This document shows positions 35,284 through 45,098 of a stretch of DNA of 64,000 nt, in pieces. The notes below the pieces were generated by a model. It was not told where the DNA came from. It saw only the letters and a program-made list of their open reading frames with translations, and searched no databases. The first letter of the stretch is position 1; each line of letters begins with the position of its first letter. Both the position numbers and the translations under genes were made by a program. The DNA lies in assembly GCF_000515335.1 (NCBI RefSeq), contig NZ_KI911563.1:1814056-1878055 (forward strand), given 5' to 3'. This DNA comes from Cohnella panacarvi Gsoil 349 (GTDB lineage Bacteria > Bacillota > Bacilli > Paenibacillales > Paenibacillaceae).

Positions 35284-36230
35284 AGCATTAGCGCCCGGTT
35301 CGGGCCGCCGTTCTTGCGATAGGACGATTCGCCCTTCTCATCGACGATGACGCGGATATGCCCTGGCAACAGATCGAAAACGCAAGGAAGCGTTCCCCCG
35401 AACTCGCCGTCCAAGTTCAACTGCACGCGCGAATCCGATTCGACTTGAATCCGGTTGCTCCGGAAGTGCACGAAGCCAGACTCTTCGAGCACGGGCTCGC
35501 CGCGCATGACCAACGTCGCCAAGCGGAAAAATTCGGTTAAACTGCATTTGCGCAGCGCGATGAAATCGAACAAGCCGTCGCTCGTGCTCGCGTCCGGCAG
35601 CAGCCGATCGAAGCCCGCGACCGAATTGCTGTTCGCGATCAGGAACAGCATGAACTCCTCCTCGAATTCCCCGACGCCGTCGGCGGAAATCTTGAGAGGC
35701 GTCGGATGAAGCCGGGCGACCTTCTCGATTCCCTTCATATAATAAGCCAACTGGCCAACCATCGTCTTCAGCTTGCTTGGCACTTCGTAAGTCAATTCCG
35801 TCAGCGATCCTCCGCCGGCGATATTAATGAAATATCTGCCGTTCGCTCGCCCGACGTCCACCGGGGACGAATATTGCTGCGTGATCAAGTCGACGGCGCC
35901 TTCCCAATGCCGCGGAATTCCGTGCGCTCTCGCGAAATCGTTCGTCGTCCCGAGCGGCAGCAAGCCGAGCGCGGGTCTGTATTCTTGACCCGAGAGCCCG
36001 TGCACGACCTCGTTCAGAGTCCCGTCCCCACCGGCAGAGATCACGATATCGAAGCCCCGTTCCGCCGCTTCGGCGGCCGCGTTCGTCGCGTCGCCTTTGC
36101 ATTCCGTCGCGTGGCAAGACGTCTCGATGCCGCCCTTCTCCAAGCGTTGCAGAATCGCCGGGAGCTTGCGTCTGATCTCTTCCCTGCCGGAAGTCGGATT
36201 ATAAATTAATCGTGCCCTTGCGTTAGCCAA
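35280..36230 (-). CDS. dagK: Diacylglycerol/lipid kinase
   Basis: A 316-residue soluble lipid kinase. RLIYNPTSGREE opens the protein, ISAGGDGTLNEVVHGL is the nucleotide-binding signature, and LLPLGTTNDFARAHGIP and FINIAGGGSLTELTYEV are further DagK blocks. It phosphorylates diacylglycerol to phosphatidic acid, recycling lipid released when lipoteichoic acid is made. The start is TTG at 36230 with GAGGGGAT just upstream. It overlaps rlmD by four bases, the same gene order as in many Bacillales. Confidence 0.9.
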   Translation of the reverse strand: MANARARLIYNPTSGREEIRRKLPAILQRLEKGGIETSCHATECKGDATNAAAEAAERGFDIVISAGGDGTLNEVVHGLSGQEYRPALGLLPLGTTNDFARAHGIPRHWEGAVDLITQQYSSPVDVGRANGRYFINIAGGGSLTELTYEVPSKLKTMVGQLAYYMKGIEKVARLHPTPLKISADGVGEFEEEFMLFLIANSNSVAGFDRLLPDASTSDGLFDFIALRKCSLTEFFRLATLVMRGEPVLEESGFVHFRSNRIQVESDSRVQLNLDGEFGGTLPCVFDLLPGHIRVIVDEKGESSYRKNGGPNRALML

Positions 36231-36252
36231 TCCAGATCCCCTCTTCTTACCT

Positions 36253-37029
36253 TCATTCGCTTACCTTAAGCAGCCATTCCTTCGCCTTGCGAACGATCCA
36301 ATCCGCAACCCGCGGATGCGGCATATAGGCATAACCCGAGTAGCGGCATTCGAGTCCGTCCAACTCTCGCGGGATGACAAGAGAGGTAAAATACCCTTCG
36401 CTCAGGAACAATGGGGCAACCAAGATCGCCCCCCCTGGGTTCCGCTCGCGCAGTTCGGCATACCGATCCGCGACCTCATCCAACTGCAGCAACGCGCCGG
36501 AGTAGCCTCGGTACCCGCCTCTAGATACTAGACGCTCGCCGATCGACGCCATCCCCTGCTGCCAAGCTTCCTTAAAACCGGACTCCTTGCTCCCATGGCC
36601 GATCAGCAACACGCTCTCGCGATCGGCAACCTTCGAGATTTCCCGCAATCGCTCGAGCAGCACGTCGACGACTTCCGGATCGTCGTCCATCGGCTTTCCG
36701 TAATCCAATGGTACCCGAACGTTCGCTCGCGGCAGATCCGTCTCCAGCTTAGGCTCCGAATAGGCTCCAAGCGCCCAGCCGATCTCGTCCACATGCGTGC
36801 TGCCGGACGATACGAACAACGGCAAAGAGAAAATTCGATCAACGCCTTGAGCTTCTAGCCTATCCACGCCGTCTTGGATAAGACGTCCTTCCACCAATTC
36901 GAGGAATGCCGCCTCGACGAGCATATCGCCGCCGACAGCGGATCGAACCGCCGCGACCGTATCGTCTACGAGCGACACCCAGCCCGCTTCTCGCGATCCA
37001 TGACTAACGATCAGTAAACCCGATTGCAT
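36253..37029 (-). CDS. CbiX-type sirohydrochlorin chelatase
   Basis: A 258-residue protein made of two CbiX-like halves: LLIVSHGSREAGW with the N-terminal metal-binding His, PLFVSSGSTHVDEIG, then SVLLIGHGSKESGFKE and APLFLSEGYFTSLVIP. This fold inserts cobalt, nickel or iron into tetrapyrroles. Usual partners (cob or sir genes) are not next to it, so which metal it uses is open. GGAGG precedes the ATG. It lies 22 bp upstream of dagK and is probably co-transcribed with it. Confidence 0.82.
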   Translation of the reverse strand: MQSGLLIVSHGSREAGWVSLVDDTVAAVRSAVGGDMLVEAAFLELVEGRLIQDGVDRLEAQGVDRIFSLPLFVSSGSTHVDEIGWALGAYSEPKLETDLPRANVRVPLDYGKPMDDDPEVVDVLLERLREISKVADRESVLLIGHGSKESGFKEAWQQGMASIGERLVSRGGYRGYSGALLQLDEVADRYAELRERNPGGAILVAPLFLSEGYFTSLVIPRELDGLECRYSGYAYMPHPRVADWIVRKAKEWLLKVSE

Positions 37030-37153
37030 GTCCGCGCGCGCCTCCAGTCTACTCCAACCGTACTTTCATTCTCATTTATGCTATCGAATCGTTAACGGGA
37101 TGTCAACGCCGCTAACGCCTTTATCACTAAGTGTTTCCAATATTTTCACAAGT

Positions 37154-37191
37154 AAGAAAACCGCCAAGCGCTATCGCTTGGCGGTTTTCTT
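37154..37191 (-). terminator. Very strong terminator of the oligosaccharide ABC operon
   Basis: A perfect 17-bp inverted repeat around a four-base loop, with core AACCGCCAAGCG / CGCTTGGCGGTT and A/T-rich ends, lies 15 bp past the binding-protein stop codon. Confidence 0.9.
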
Positions 37192-37206
37192 CATAGACGG
37201 AATCGA

Positions 37207-38787
37207 TTATTTCGAAGCAAGGAATTCATCAAGTTGTTTTTGTTTCTCGGCGATGATTTCTTTCAGGCCGTTGTCGTTCATTTTCTTGATGAAGTCGTCC
37301 GCTTTAGCAGGATCGATCGAGCCCGTATCCAGACCTGGATCGTATTCTTTGCGGATGTTGTTCAGGACGGAAGCTTGCGACGAAACCGACTCTGCATTGA
37401 ACGTGAAGCCCAGTGCAGGGGAGTTCTTCGCGCCTTCGTTGAAGGCTTTGAATTGTTCCCATTTGTCCGGTGCTTCCGTATTCCATACGTAGTTCAGGAA
37501 TTGGTTACCGAACATCCAGGAAGAACCGATCGCGTAGTTAGGCGTGTTGTCCGTAGGGGACATAACTTCGCCGCTAAGCGTATAGTGCTCACCTTCGATA
37601 CCGAAGTTCAGCAAATTGTTCAGCGCTTTGTCCGTGTGCAGCAAGTTGATGAACATCATTGCGCGCTCCGGATTAGCGGAAGTCGTCGTAATTCCGAGCA
37701 TCGAACCAGCCGTTTCGCCAGTGGATACCGTGCGCTCAGTCATATAGACTTGTTTGAGCTTGCCTTGCAGACCAGTAGCGTTCGCCACTTCTGCGTCTTT
37801 ACCCGGTTTCAGGGAGAATACGCCCATGAACGTGTTGCCGGCTTTCAATGCGTCTTGCGGTTGAACTTGCGATGTCGCTGCATCTTCATTGATGTAGCCT
37901 TTTTGGAAGAAATCGCGAGTGACTGCAAGCGTTTCTTTGTAGACTGGGAAGTCATAACGAGCTTTTACCGCCGTTTCCGTACCGGTCTTCATGATAACGC
38001 CATCGATTTGGCCATCGCCCAAGTGGTCGTATTTCGCGAAGTAGTGAGAGTTGAAGTTTTCGCCGTCTCTCATGTGGATCGCCGTCAAGTCAGGTCTCTT
38101 TTCTTTCACGACTGCAAGGATTGGCTCAAGGTCTTTGATCGTCTTAGCGGCATCCAGTTGCGCCGTAAGGCCGAGTTCTTCGGCAATGTCGGAACGATAG
38201 ATGATTCCGCCTTGTTCAGCAAGCTCTTTACTTGTAGGCACTGCATAGTTCAGGCCGCTGATTTTAGCGCCTTCGAGGTATGCAGGCGGCAAAGTTTCGA
38301 GGATGCCTTGGCCGTATTTCTCAAGCAGGTTGCCGTATTTGCCGTTCGGATCGTTGACTGCCAAGAACGCGCCTTTAGCTACGTTGTTAGCGTGTCCGTT
38401 CCATGCTGCCGTGAACAGAATGTCCATTGGCTCGCGTCCAGCGATGGCAAGGTTGATTTTGTTGTCCCATTGGCCCCAATCGATCAGGTTGAGGTCGATT
38501 TTGGCATTGATTTTGTCTTTCAGGTAAGCGTTGATTGCTTCTTCGACTTTCTTCTCGTCCTTAGGAGACGTACCAGGGAACGTCAGGGACAGCGTTACTT
38601 CTTTCAAATCCGCAGCAGCCGGAGCAGATGGAGCGTCCGAGCTTGCAGCTTGGGACTCAGCCGGTTTAGACGAAGCCGGAGCTTCGCTGCTCGCCGCGTT
38701 GTTGTTGTTATTGTTGCCGCACGCCGCGAGAACAACTGCAAGCGTCAAGATGACTGCTAACAGCATTACATTACTCTTTCTAAGCAT
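37207..38787 (-). CDS. ABC transporter substrate-binding lipoprotein with DUF3502-like C-terminus
   Basis: A 526-residue lipoprotein. The signal peptide ends in the lipobox LAAC (residues about 19-22) followed by an Asn run and a Ser/Ala/Pro linker. The mature protein is a large family 1-type binding protein, with IDWGQWDNKINLAIAGREPM and a C-terminal part (FGIEGEHYTLSGEVMSPTD, then IGSSWMFGNQFLNYVWNTE) matching DUF3502, seen in LplA/YtcQ-like proteins. GGGAGG precedes the ATG. It is the third gene of an operon with the two permeases upstream on the minus strand. The ligand is probably an oligosaccharide from plant or wall polymers (inference). Confidence 0.88.
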   Translation of the reverse strand: MLRKSNVMLLAVILTLAVVLAACGNNNNNNAASSEAPASSKPAESQAASSDAPSAPAAADLKEVTLSLTFPGTSPKDEKKVEEAINAYLKDKINAKIDLNLIDWGQWDNKINLAIAGREPMDILFTAAWNGHANNVAKGAFLAVNDPNGKYGNLLEKYGQGILETLPPAYLEGAKISGLNYAVPTSKELAEQGGIIYRSDIAEELGLTAQLDAAKTIKDLEPILAVVKEKRPDLTAIHMRDGENFNSHYFAKYDHLGDGQIDGVIMKTGTETAVKARYDFPVYKETLAVTRDFFQKGYINEDAATSQVQPQDALKAGNTFMGVFSLKPGKDAEVANATGLQGKLKQVYMTERTVSTGETAGSMLGITTTSANPERAMMFINLLHTDKALNNLLNFGIEGEHYTLSGEVMSPTDNTPNYAIGSSWMFGNQFLNYVWNTEAPDKWEQFKAFNEGAKNSPALGFTFNAESVSSQASVLNNIRKEYDPGLDTGSIDPAKADDFIKKMNDNGLKEIIAEKQKQLDEFLASK

Positions 38788-38890
38788 TCGGTAGTGCCTC
38801 CCTTTTCTTAAGTGAAATATATATGCTCAACCGGCCGGTAACCGGTAGAAGCCTTGCGGATGAGGTGCTTCAAGAGCTTTCCAGTAGACA

Positions 38891-39820
38891 TTAGCCTTTG
38901 ACGGCGCCTACGGTCAAGCCTGTGATGAAGAACCGTTGGAAGAACGGATAAGCGAAAATGATCGGACCCACGCCGACGATCGCCATGGCCATACGCGCGG
39001 TTTCGCCTGGCATCTGGAACTTCGGATTCGCTGCCATAAGCGCGGAGTAGACGTTCGAGTTGGCCGTGAGCGCTTGTATGTTCAATAGCGCCTCGAGCAT
39101 GCGGAACGTAATCGTCCTTGGCCCGTCTTGCGTGATGAACAGCAGGCTGAGGAACCAATCGTTCCAATAGTTCAGCGTACAGAGCAAACCGACCGAAGCC
39201 AGTACGGGAAGCGAAAGCGGAAGGACGATGCCGAAAAAGGTTCTCATCTCTCCGGCTCCGTCGATCTTAGCCGACTCTAGCAATTCCGTCGGGATGGAGT
39301 TGGAGAAGAACGTTCGGATCAGCAGTACGAAAAATCCCTGTACGAACATCGGCACCATCAGGACGTAAATCTCGTTTCTCCAGCCGAGAATTTGCGCGTA
39401 CATCAAGTAGAAGGGAACCAATCCGCCTCCGAACAAGACGGTAAAGAACATAATGAACGAGAAGATATTGCGATGCTTGAAGTCCCGCCGCGAGATCGGA
39501 TAAGCGTACAGCGCCATTACGGTAAGCGCGGTAATCGTTCCGACGACCGTTACGAATATGGAGATGCCGTAAGACTCAACGATCGGCGTCCAGTCCTTGA
39601 CTAGAAACTTATAAGCTTCAAGGCTGAACTGCTCCGGCCAGAACTTATAGCCATTGACTCGAATATTCTGCTCATCCGAGAACGAAACGGAGATAAGCAA
39701 TAGGACCGGAATAATACACATCGCGGTATAGAACCAAAAGAACGTGTTAATGATGAAATTCGACTTATTGGATATCGCAAGTACGTCTCTCTCTTTTTTC
39801 TTAGTTGCGATTGCAGACAT
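38891..39820 (-). CDS. Carbohydrate ABC transporter permease (YtcP/LplC-like)
   Basis: A 309-residue membrane protein with six helices, the ATPase-contact loop LESAKIDGAGEMRTFFGIVL and the C-terminus FFITGLTVGAVKG. AAGGAGG precedes the ATG. It pairs with the LplB-like permease gene 21 bp upstream. No ATPase gene is in the operon, as usual for this importer class. Confidence 0.9.
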   Translation of the reverse strand: MSAIATKKKERDVLAISNKSNFIINTFFWFYTAMCIIPVLLLISVSFSDEQNIRVNGYKFWPEQFSLEAYKFLVKDWTPIVESYGISIFVTVVGTITALTVMALYAYPISRRDFKHRNIFSFIMFFTVLFGGGLVPFYLMYAQILGWRNEIYVLMVPMFVQGFFVLLIRTFFSNSIPTELLESAKIDGAGEMRTFFGIVLPLSLPVLASVGLLCTLNYWNDWFLSLLFITQDGPRTITFRMLEALLNIQALTANSNVYSALMAANPKFQMPGETARMAMAIVGVGPIIFAYPFFQRFFITGLTVGAVKG

Positions 39821-39841
39821 AGGGGGGTTCCTCCTTCTTGT

Positions 39842-40825
39842 TTAGAACAGGGCGTCGTCTTTGCTGATCCGTCGCACGACAAAGTTGGACAAGAGTACGA
39901 GTACGAAGCCAACGACTGCCTGGTAGAAGCCTGCGGCGGATGACAACCCGATATTGCCCGACACGAGGAATCCCTGATAAACGTAAGTATCGATAACTTG
40001 CGTTGTTTCGTAGATTGATCCAGAGTTTCTCGTAATATTGTAGAATAATCCGAAATCCGAGAAGAAAATTCTTCCGATTTGAAGCATGGTCATAACGATG
40101 ATAACCGGACGAATCAGCGGAAGCGTAATGCTCCACACTTGTCTCGATCTGGAAGCGCCGTCAATCGTAGCGGCCTCATAGTATTCCTTATCGATACCGA
40201 TGATAGCAGCCAGGTAGATGACCGCGTAATAGGCGATGCCTTTCCAAGTGTTAATGAGCGGAAGAATCAGCGGCCACCACTTCGTATCCTGATAGAAAGT
40301 GATCGTCTCGATTCCGAAGGCCGGGAAGATCGTTTTGTTCAGTACGCCAAGCGGGCTCAAGAAGCCGTATACGAGGTAAGCCAGGATAACCCAGGATAAG
40401 AAGAACGGCAGGAACATGACCGTCTGATGGATCTTCGCCTGGAACTTGCTTCTCATCAAGTTCAGCATGAGCGCGAAACCGACGCCGATAATTAGATTGA
40501 GCACGATGAACACGACGTTATAGCCGACCGTATTGCGGGTAATCCGCCAAGCGTCGCTCGTTTTGAATAACGGATCGAAGTTCTTCATTCCTACCCATTC
40601 GCCGTTCATGAAGTTTTCGAAGAAGCTGCGGGATTCATAGGTAATATGCTTGAATGCAATCAGGGTACCGAGCATCGGCAGGTAGTTGTTGATAAGCAGG
40701 ATGATTAGCGCGGGGGCCATCATCAAATAGAAAACGCCGTATTTCTGCCAGTAGCCTTGATTAAGCGCCTTCTCTTTTTTTACTTTGACGTGCGGTTGCG
40801 TTGCGGCAGTCGAAGCTTGCTCCAT
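39842..40825 (-). CDS. Carbohydrate ABC transporter permease (LplB-like)
   Basis: A permease of about 327 residues with a cytosolic N-terminal tail, six membrane segments (first at about 30-50: GVFYLMMAPALIILLINNYL) and the loop YEAATIDGASRSRQVWSITL that docks the ATPase. The start is not certain: the ATG at 40825 stands 11 bases after AAAGGA; a GTG nine bases upstream is closer than ideal. It is the first gene of the transporter operon and follows the two-component genes, which very likely switch it on. Confidence 0.88.
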   Translation of the reverse strand: MEQASTAATQPHVKVKKEKALNQGYWQKYGVFYLMMAPALIILLINNYLPMLGTLIAFKHITYESRSFFENFMNGEWVGMKNFDPLFKTSDAWRITRNTVGYNVVFIVLNLIIGVGFALMLNLMRSKFQAKIHQTVMFLPFFLSWVILAYLVYGFLSPLGVLNKTIFPAFGIETITFYQDTKWWPLILPLINTWKGIAYYAVIYLAAIIGIDKEYYEAATIDGASRSRQVWSITLPLIRPVIIVMTMLQIGRIFFSDFGLFYNITRNSGSIYETTQVIDTYVYQGFLVSGNIGLSSAAGFYQAVVGFVLVLLSNFVVRRISKDDALF

Positions 40826-40948
40826 CTCAATCACTATCCTTTAACTAGTTGTCTCGTCTGTAATACCATTCTAATGGCAAACCGCGTTTCTCTTCTAGCT
40901 ACTGAAGTGACCGACATAGCACTATTGTGACTTTTGAACAATAACAAA

Positions 40949-40979
40949 ACCGCCAGGGAAACGAATATTCCCTGACGGT
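40949..40979 (-). terminator. Terminator of the YesMN-type two-component operon
   Basis: ACCGCCAGGGAA and TTCCCTGACGGT pair over 12 bases with one mismatch; the minus strand continues TTTTG. It separates the response-regulator gene from the transporter operon, so these are two transcripts. Confidence 0.8.
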
Positions 40980-40990
40980 CTAAGCCGCGG

Positions 40991-42586
40991 CTACGGCATC
41001 GCCTGATGTCTTTTACGAAACTCCTGCGGGGTCAGCCCCGTCGTCTTCTTGAACAGCTTCGCGAAATAGGAAAAGTGCATGTAGCCTAACCCCTCGGCGA
41101 TGTTGCTGATCTTGTCGTTCGTCTCGACAAGCTGCTTCTTGACTCTTTCGATCTTCAATTGGATGATATAGTCGGATAACGAAACCCCTGTTTCCTTGCG
41201 GAAAAGACGCGACAAGTACGCCGGGTTCCGGTAGACGGCGCTGGCGATATCGTCCCGGCTGAGCTCCTTGTTCAGATTTTCTTGGATGAACGTCTGGATC
41301 TTGCCGATGACCGCGGAAGCATCCCGTCCTCCTACGAGCCCCTGCCCGGCCTTCGACAGCAGCTTCAAAGCCCAAGCCTGCATAAGCGCAGGCGAGCGCG
41401 CCGTCTGGCCTTCGTGGATTTCCTGCGCCGTGACCGCTTCATAGATCGACATCCCTTTACGGCTCGCCGTCTGGAACAGCATATGAACGAAGCCGTAATA
41501 GAACAGCTCGAGCGTCTCGCGGCTGAACGACTCCGCTTGGAACCTTCCCATCGTCTCTTCGATCGATTTGGTCAGTTCCTCGAGCTGCCCGCTCTCGAGC
41601 ATCAGCGCCCAATCGTTGAAGGAAGGAACGAGCTGGCCGGGCGCGCCGGCGGAGTCTCCGATTCCCGCTTCGCTCCCTTCGAAGACGGTCTGAGGCTGAG
41701 ACGTATTTGATCTCTCCAGTTGCGAAAGCCGCTCGAGCGCTTCCGGCAGCTCGGCAATGCGAGCCGACTCGCCGATGTAACAGGATACTCTGCAATGGAA
41801 GTAGTCGTTGCAAGCTCTTACATATTGCCAACAGCGTTGCTTCAGCTCTTCCCGGTCGCAAGTCTTTCCATAGAGCAGCGCGATATTCAGCTCGTTGCGG
41901 TCTTTCATGATCGCGCCGGGCTGCTCGCCGAGTATAATCTCCATCGCAGCTTTGCGCACTGCGTATTCCATAATGCTCTCGTCCCGAGCGTCCATCTCGA
42001 GATCCCATGCCTCGATACTGAGAAGCACCGGCAGCACGCGTCCGTCCGCATCGAGCGGAATATCGTATAGCTGCAGCTCTCGGCTCAGCCTATCGGGCGC
42101 GGAAGACGCTTTACCGCTCAATACTTCGCCCCAGAATCGCTCGACGAGAATCGGCAACTGGTTCGTCCATTGGCGGCGATACAGCTCCAGCGTGTCCTCG
42201 AACGCCTCCTGCTCGCGTCTGCGCTCGAGCTCGTCCACGGCTCTGCGGACGATGTCCTTCAGCACGTCGTGATCGACCGGCTTGAGCACGTAATCGAAGC
42301 AGCCGTAATGCAGCGCCTCCTTCGCATACTCGAACCGGGCATGTCCCGTCAGGAATATCGTCAGGGCGGAAGACGCTTGACTCTTTATATACTTGAGCAG
42401 TTCGATTCCGTTAGCGCCGGGCATCTCGATATCCGAAATGACCAAATCGACCTTGGTCTCCTGCAAATGCCGTTTCGCCTGTTCGACGTTCTCCGCCTCC
42501 AGAATCTTGCCGATCGGAAGGTCGTCCCATTCGATCCCCTGCGTAATCCCCTTCAAAGCGTATATCTCATCGTCAACTACCAACAT
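40991..42586 (-). CDS. YesN-like response regulator (receiver plus AraC HTH)
   Basis: A 531-residue regulator. The receiver domain (1-118) has VVDDE at the start, the phosphorylated Asp52 in LVISDIEMPG and Lys in VLKPVDHD. A long middle region of about 300 residues (as in YesN) links to two AraC-type helix-turn-helices (about 430-531: ELSRDDIASAVYRNPAYLSR, then NKISNIAEGLGYMHFSYFAK). The ATG overlaps the sensor kinase gene by 14 bases, so the two are co-translated. It should activate the LplB/YtcP/binding-protein operon just downstream (inference from position and family habit). Confidence 0.9.
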   Translation of the reverse strand: MLVVDDEIYALKGITQGIEWDDLPIGKILEAENVEQAKRHLQETKVDLVISDIEMPGANGIELLKYIKSQASSALTIFLTGHARFEYAKEALHYGCFDYVLKPVDHDVLKDIVRRAVDELERRREQEAFEDTLELYRRQWTNQLPILVERFWGEVLSGKASSAPDRLSRELQLYDIPLDADGRVLPVLLSIEAWDLEMDARDESIMEYAVRKAAMEIILGEQPGAIMKDRNELNIALLYGKTCDREELKQRCWQYVRACNDYFHCRVSCYIGESARIAELPEALERLSQLERSNTSQPQTVFEGSEAGIGDSAGAPGQLVPSFNDWALMLESGQLEELTKSIEETMGRFQAESFSRETLELFYYGFVHMLFQTASRKGMSIYEAVTAQEIHEGQTARSPALMQAWALKLLSKAGQGLVGGRDASAVIGKIQTFIQENLNKELSRDDIASAVYRNPAYLSRLFRKETGVSLSDYIIQLKIERVKKQLVETNDKISNIAEGLGYMHFSYFAKLFKKTTGLTPQEFRKRHQAMP

Positions 42587-44405
42587 CGTAAGTATAGGAG
42601 CCGCCCCCTAAGGAAGTTTTTGATTTCTCCGCTTCTCCGTCTACGCCTATCTTGGCCGAGATGCCGATCGGCAGCCTGATCTCGACGACCGCGCCGCCCA
42701 GATCGCTATTCCGGAACGCGATTCCGCCCTCGTCCTCGTAGAGCATTTTGAACCGTCTTAATATATTCCATATGCCCAGATGCTGTTCGCCGGTTCCCGT
42801 CATATACACGTTGCTCTCCAAGTCTCTGAGCATCTCCTGCGGAAATCCCGAACCGTTGTCTGTGACGACGATGCGTACGAAACGCTCCGGTTCAATCGGG
42901 TCTTCCTCCGAAAAGATGCGAATACGGAATACGGAGCCGTCCTGAACTCTCGTGTTAAACCCGTGGATAATCGAGTTCTCCACGAACGGCTGTATCATGA
43001 GCGGCGAAATATCGATACGTAGATGCCTCGGGTCCACGTCGATATCGTAGTCGAGCTTCGACAAGTATCTCAGCTTATGAATTTCCAGATAGTTCTTCAC
43101 GTGGCCGATTTCGTCCTCCAGCTTCACGACCGTACGGTGGCTGTGCATCAGGAACCGGAAGTAATCCGCCAGATACAGCGACAGCTTTTGCACCGATTTG
43201 AAGTCCTTCAGCGCCGCCAAATTATAGATAATGTTAAGGCAGTTCATATAGAAGTGCGGATTGATCTGAATTTGCAAATGCTTGTACTCGGCGCGTTGCA
43301 CGCGCAGTTGTTCCTCGTAAATATCGATCTTCAGCCTCTCGATCTGCTCGGCCATCTGGTTGAACGTCCCGGACATGAAGGCGAATTCGCTGCTCTGGTC
43401 GGTAGGCAAGCGCACCTCCAGCCGTCCTTGGCCGATCTTGCGCATCCCGCGTATTAAGTCGACGAGAGGCTTGAACATAATGCGCTGCAGGAAGAACAAA
43501 TAAAGCGACAATAATATCGCTACGAGCAGCGGAATCCAGAGGTACAGAATTTTTTGAAAGAAGGGCAGATTGCGCAGGATATACGACTCCGGCATGACGA
43601 TAACGGAAGAGAAATCCGTATAGCTCGAACGCGCGGACATGACGAGGTAAGACTTGCCGGCTGTTCGGATAACGTCGTAAGTATCTTTCATTCCGCTTAC
43701 TTGCGCGCGGAATTGCTCGTCTTCCAACAGCGCGAAGTTCTTATCGTTGATAGCCTCTCCTGCCGAATTAATGAGGAATACGCTCCCCTCAGGTCCGACT
43801 TCGAAGCTTTCCATGCCTCGCATGATGCTCTCGGCGCGTACGAGCAACCCGGCGTACACTTCGGAGCCCATATCGACGACCTTCTGCAAATAATCGATAT
43901 CTTCGATCTTGATCGATTTCCATTCCGCGGAGAAATGGAGGGGATCGTCCTGCCTCAAATTCTGTTGCATCCAATCCTTCATGGCTTTCTGCTTTATGCT
44001 AGAATCGCCGCTGTATTGGGTATACATGAATATTTCGTCCTCTTTGCGAGGATAGATGAACAGCGTATCGATGCTATTGTTCATGCCTGCGGAGCTGCCC
44101 AGAAAGTTGTTCGCCAGTCTGATTTTGGAGAGCGTATATTCATCGTCATCGGCTCGCAAGTTCTTAATATTCGCGATGTTCGGATCGCTCTGCTTCAAAC
44201 GCAACAAGTAGTAGACGAACTCCAGAAGCACTTTGTCGTTCTCCCGAACGTTGACGCTTAACAGCTTGTTATAGTTAGAGGCGACTTGGTTACGCACGAC
44301 GTTCATGGCGTATAAGTTGTTATAAATGATGAATGCGACCATCGGCACGATAATGAGCAGGAAGCCGAAGACGATCTTGAATCTAACCGATTGCCAGTAC
44401 TTCAT
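42573..44405 (-). CDS. YesM-like sensor histidine kinase
   Basis: A 610-residue membrane kinase. Membrane segments at about 9-29 and 285-305 enclose an extracellular sensor of about 250 residues; HAMP follows, then the His_kinase block with phospho-accepting His in QINPHFYMNCLNIIYNLA (family 5, LytS/YesM type) and a HATPase domain with VTDNGSGFPQEML. The ATG at 44405 has GGAGG eight bases ahead; upstream in-frame starts have none. It likely senses the ligand bound by the adjacent importer's lipoprotein or the sugar itself. Confidence 0.9.
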   Translation of the reverse strand: MKYWQSVRFKIVFGFLLIIVPMVAFIIYNNLYAMNVVRNQVASNYNKLLSVNVRENDKVLLEFVYYLLRLKQSDPNIANIKNLRADDDEYTLSKIRLANNFLGSSAGMNNSIDTLFIYPRKEDEIFMYTQYSGDSSIKQKAMKDWMQQNLRQDDPLHFSAEWKSIKIEDIDYLQKVVDMGSEVYAGLLVRAESIMRGMESFEVGPEGSVFLINSAGEAINDKNFALLEDEQFRAQVSGMKDTYDVIRTAGKSYLVMSARSSYTDFSSVIVMPESYILRNLPFFQKILYLWIPLLVAILLSLYLFFLQRIMFKPLVDLIRGMRKIGQGRLEVRLPTDQSSEFAFMSGTFNQMAEQIERLKIDIYEEQLRVQRAEYKHLQIQINPHFYMNCLNIIYNLAALKDFKSVQKLSLYLADYFRFLMHSHRTVVKLEDEIGHVKNYLEIHKLRYLSKLDYDIDVDPRHLRIDISPLMIQPFVENSIIHGFNTRVQDGSVFRIRIFSEEDPIEPERFVRIVVTDNGSGFPQEMLRDLESNVYMTGTGEQHLGIWNILRRFKMLYEDEGGIAFRNSDLGGAVVEIRLPIGISAKIGVDGEAEKSKTSLGGGSYTYDVGS

Positions 44406-44482
44406 GCCGCGCTCCTCCATAACGACAATGATGATGCAACTAGCATACCCTACCATTTCCATAACCGGCAATATGCAAAAAA

Positions 44483-44516
44483 CGTCGCCTGCCCCCGTAC
44501 ATGGGAACAAGCGACG
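44483..44516 (-). terminator. Terminator of the yerC-like gene
   Basis: A 14-bp stem allowing G-T pairs (outer part CGTCGC / GCGACG) with a six-base loop is followed on the minus strand by TTTTTTGC. It lies 21 bp past the stop codon. Confidence 0.85.
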
Positions 44517-44536
44517 CTTCGGCCGTCTTGTCTCGA

Positions 44537-44869
44537 TTATTCTTTCGTCGCGCCATCTTCGGCTTTGCCGTCGTTGCCGAATCGGCCGAGCCGCTCCAGC
44601 GTCATCTTGTACCCGTCGTTGCCGTAGTTCAAACAGCGCTTCACGCGCGAGATCGTCGCCGTGCTCGCGCCGGTCTCCGACTCGATCTGGTTATACGTGT
44701 GGCCTTTGCCTAGCATGCGCGCAACCTCTAATCGTTGGGACAAAGACTGGATTTCGTTAACCGTGCACAGATCGTCGAAGAACACATAAGCTTCTTCTAC
44801 GTCCTTCAAAGTCAGAATCGCCTCGAATAATTGGTCGATCGATTTATCGTTCAGCTTCTTAAGTTGCAT
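44537..44869 (-). CDS. yerC: YerC/TrpR-family transcriptional regulator
   Basis: A 110-residue protein of the Trp-repressor superfamily, with LTVNEIQSLSQRLEVARML-like helices and the HTH YNQIESETGASTATISRVKR. YerC-type proteins are common in Firmicutes and unrelated to trp regulation in detail; their regulon is mostly unknown. AAGGAG is 12 bases before the ATG, rather far. It is a single gene closed by its own terminator. Confidence 0.85.
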   Translation of the reverse strand: MQLKKLNDKSIDQLFEAILTLKDVEEAYVFFDDLCTVNEIQSLSQRLEVARMLGKGHTYNQIESETGASTATISRVKRCLNYGNDGYKMTLERLGRFGNDGKAEDGATKE

Positions 44870-45098
44870 GAATACGAGCAGCTCCTTCCAATCGCGAACC
44901 CGTGCTGCCGACGGAGATTGCTCCCGGCAGTCCCCGTTCGCGCCGCTATGCTTTCATTGTACTTCGAAGCCTCGTATTGTTCAAGCATCACCGCATTACA
45001 GAAGTAAAATGTCGGGCCGGGAGGGCATTCGTCCATGCCGAATTAGACGTTCGCACATACGAATAACAGAGAGAAAGACTGATAAAGGGTGTGACTTC

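Noticed and set aside
37234..38760. 508-codon open frame opposite the binding-protein gene
   Set aside because: It lies antisense to a clearly real lipoprotein gene, has no recognisable domain and arises from codon bias on the other strand. Similar long antisense frames opposite purF (56736-58142), purH (53130-54245), purM (55058-56131) and purL (59089-60408) were dropped for the same reason.
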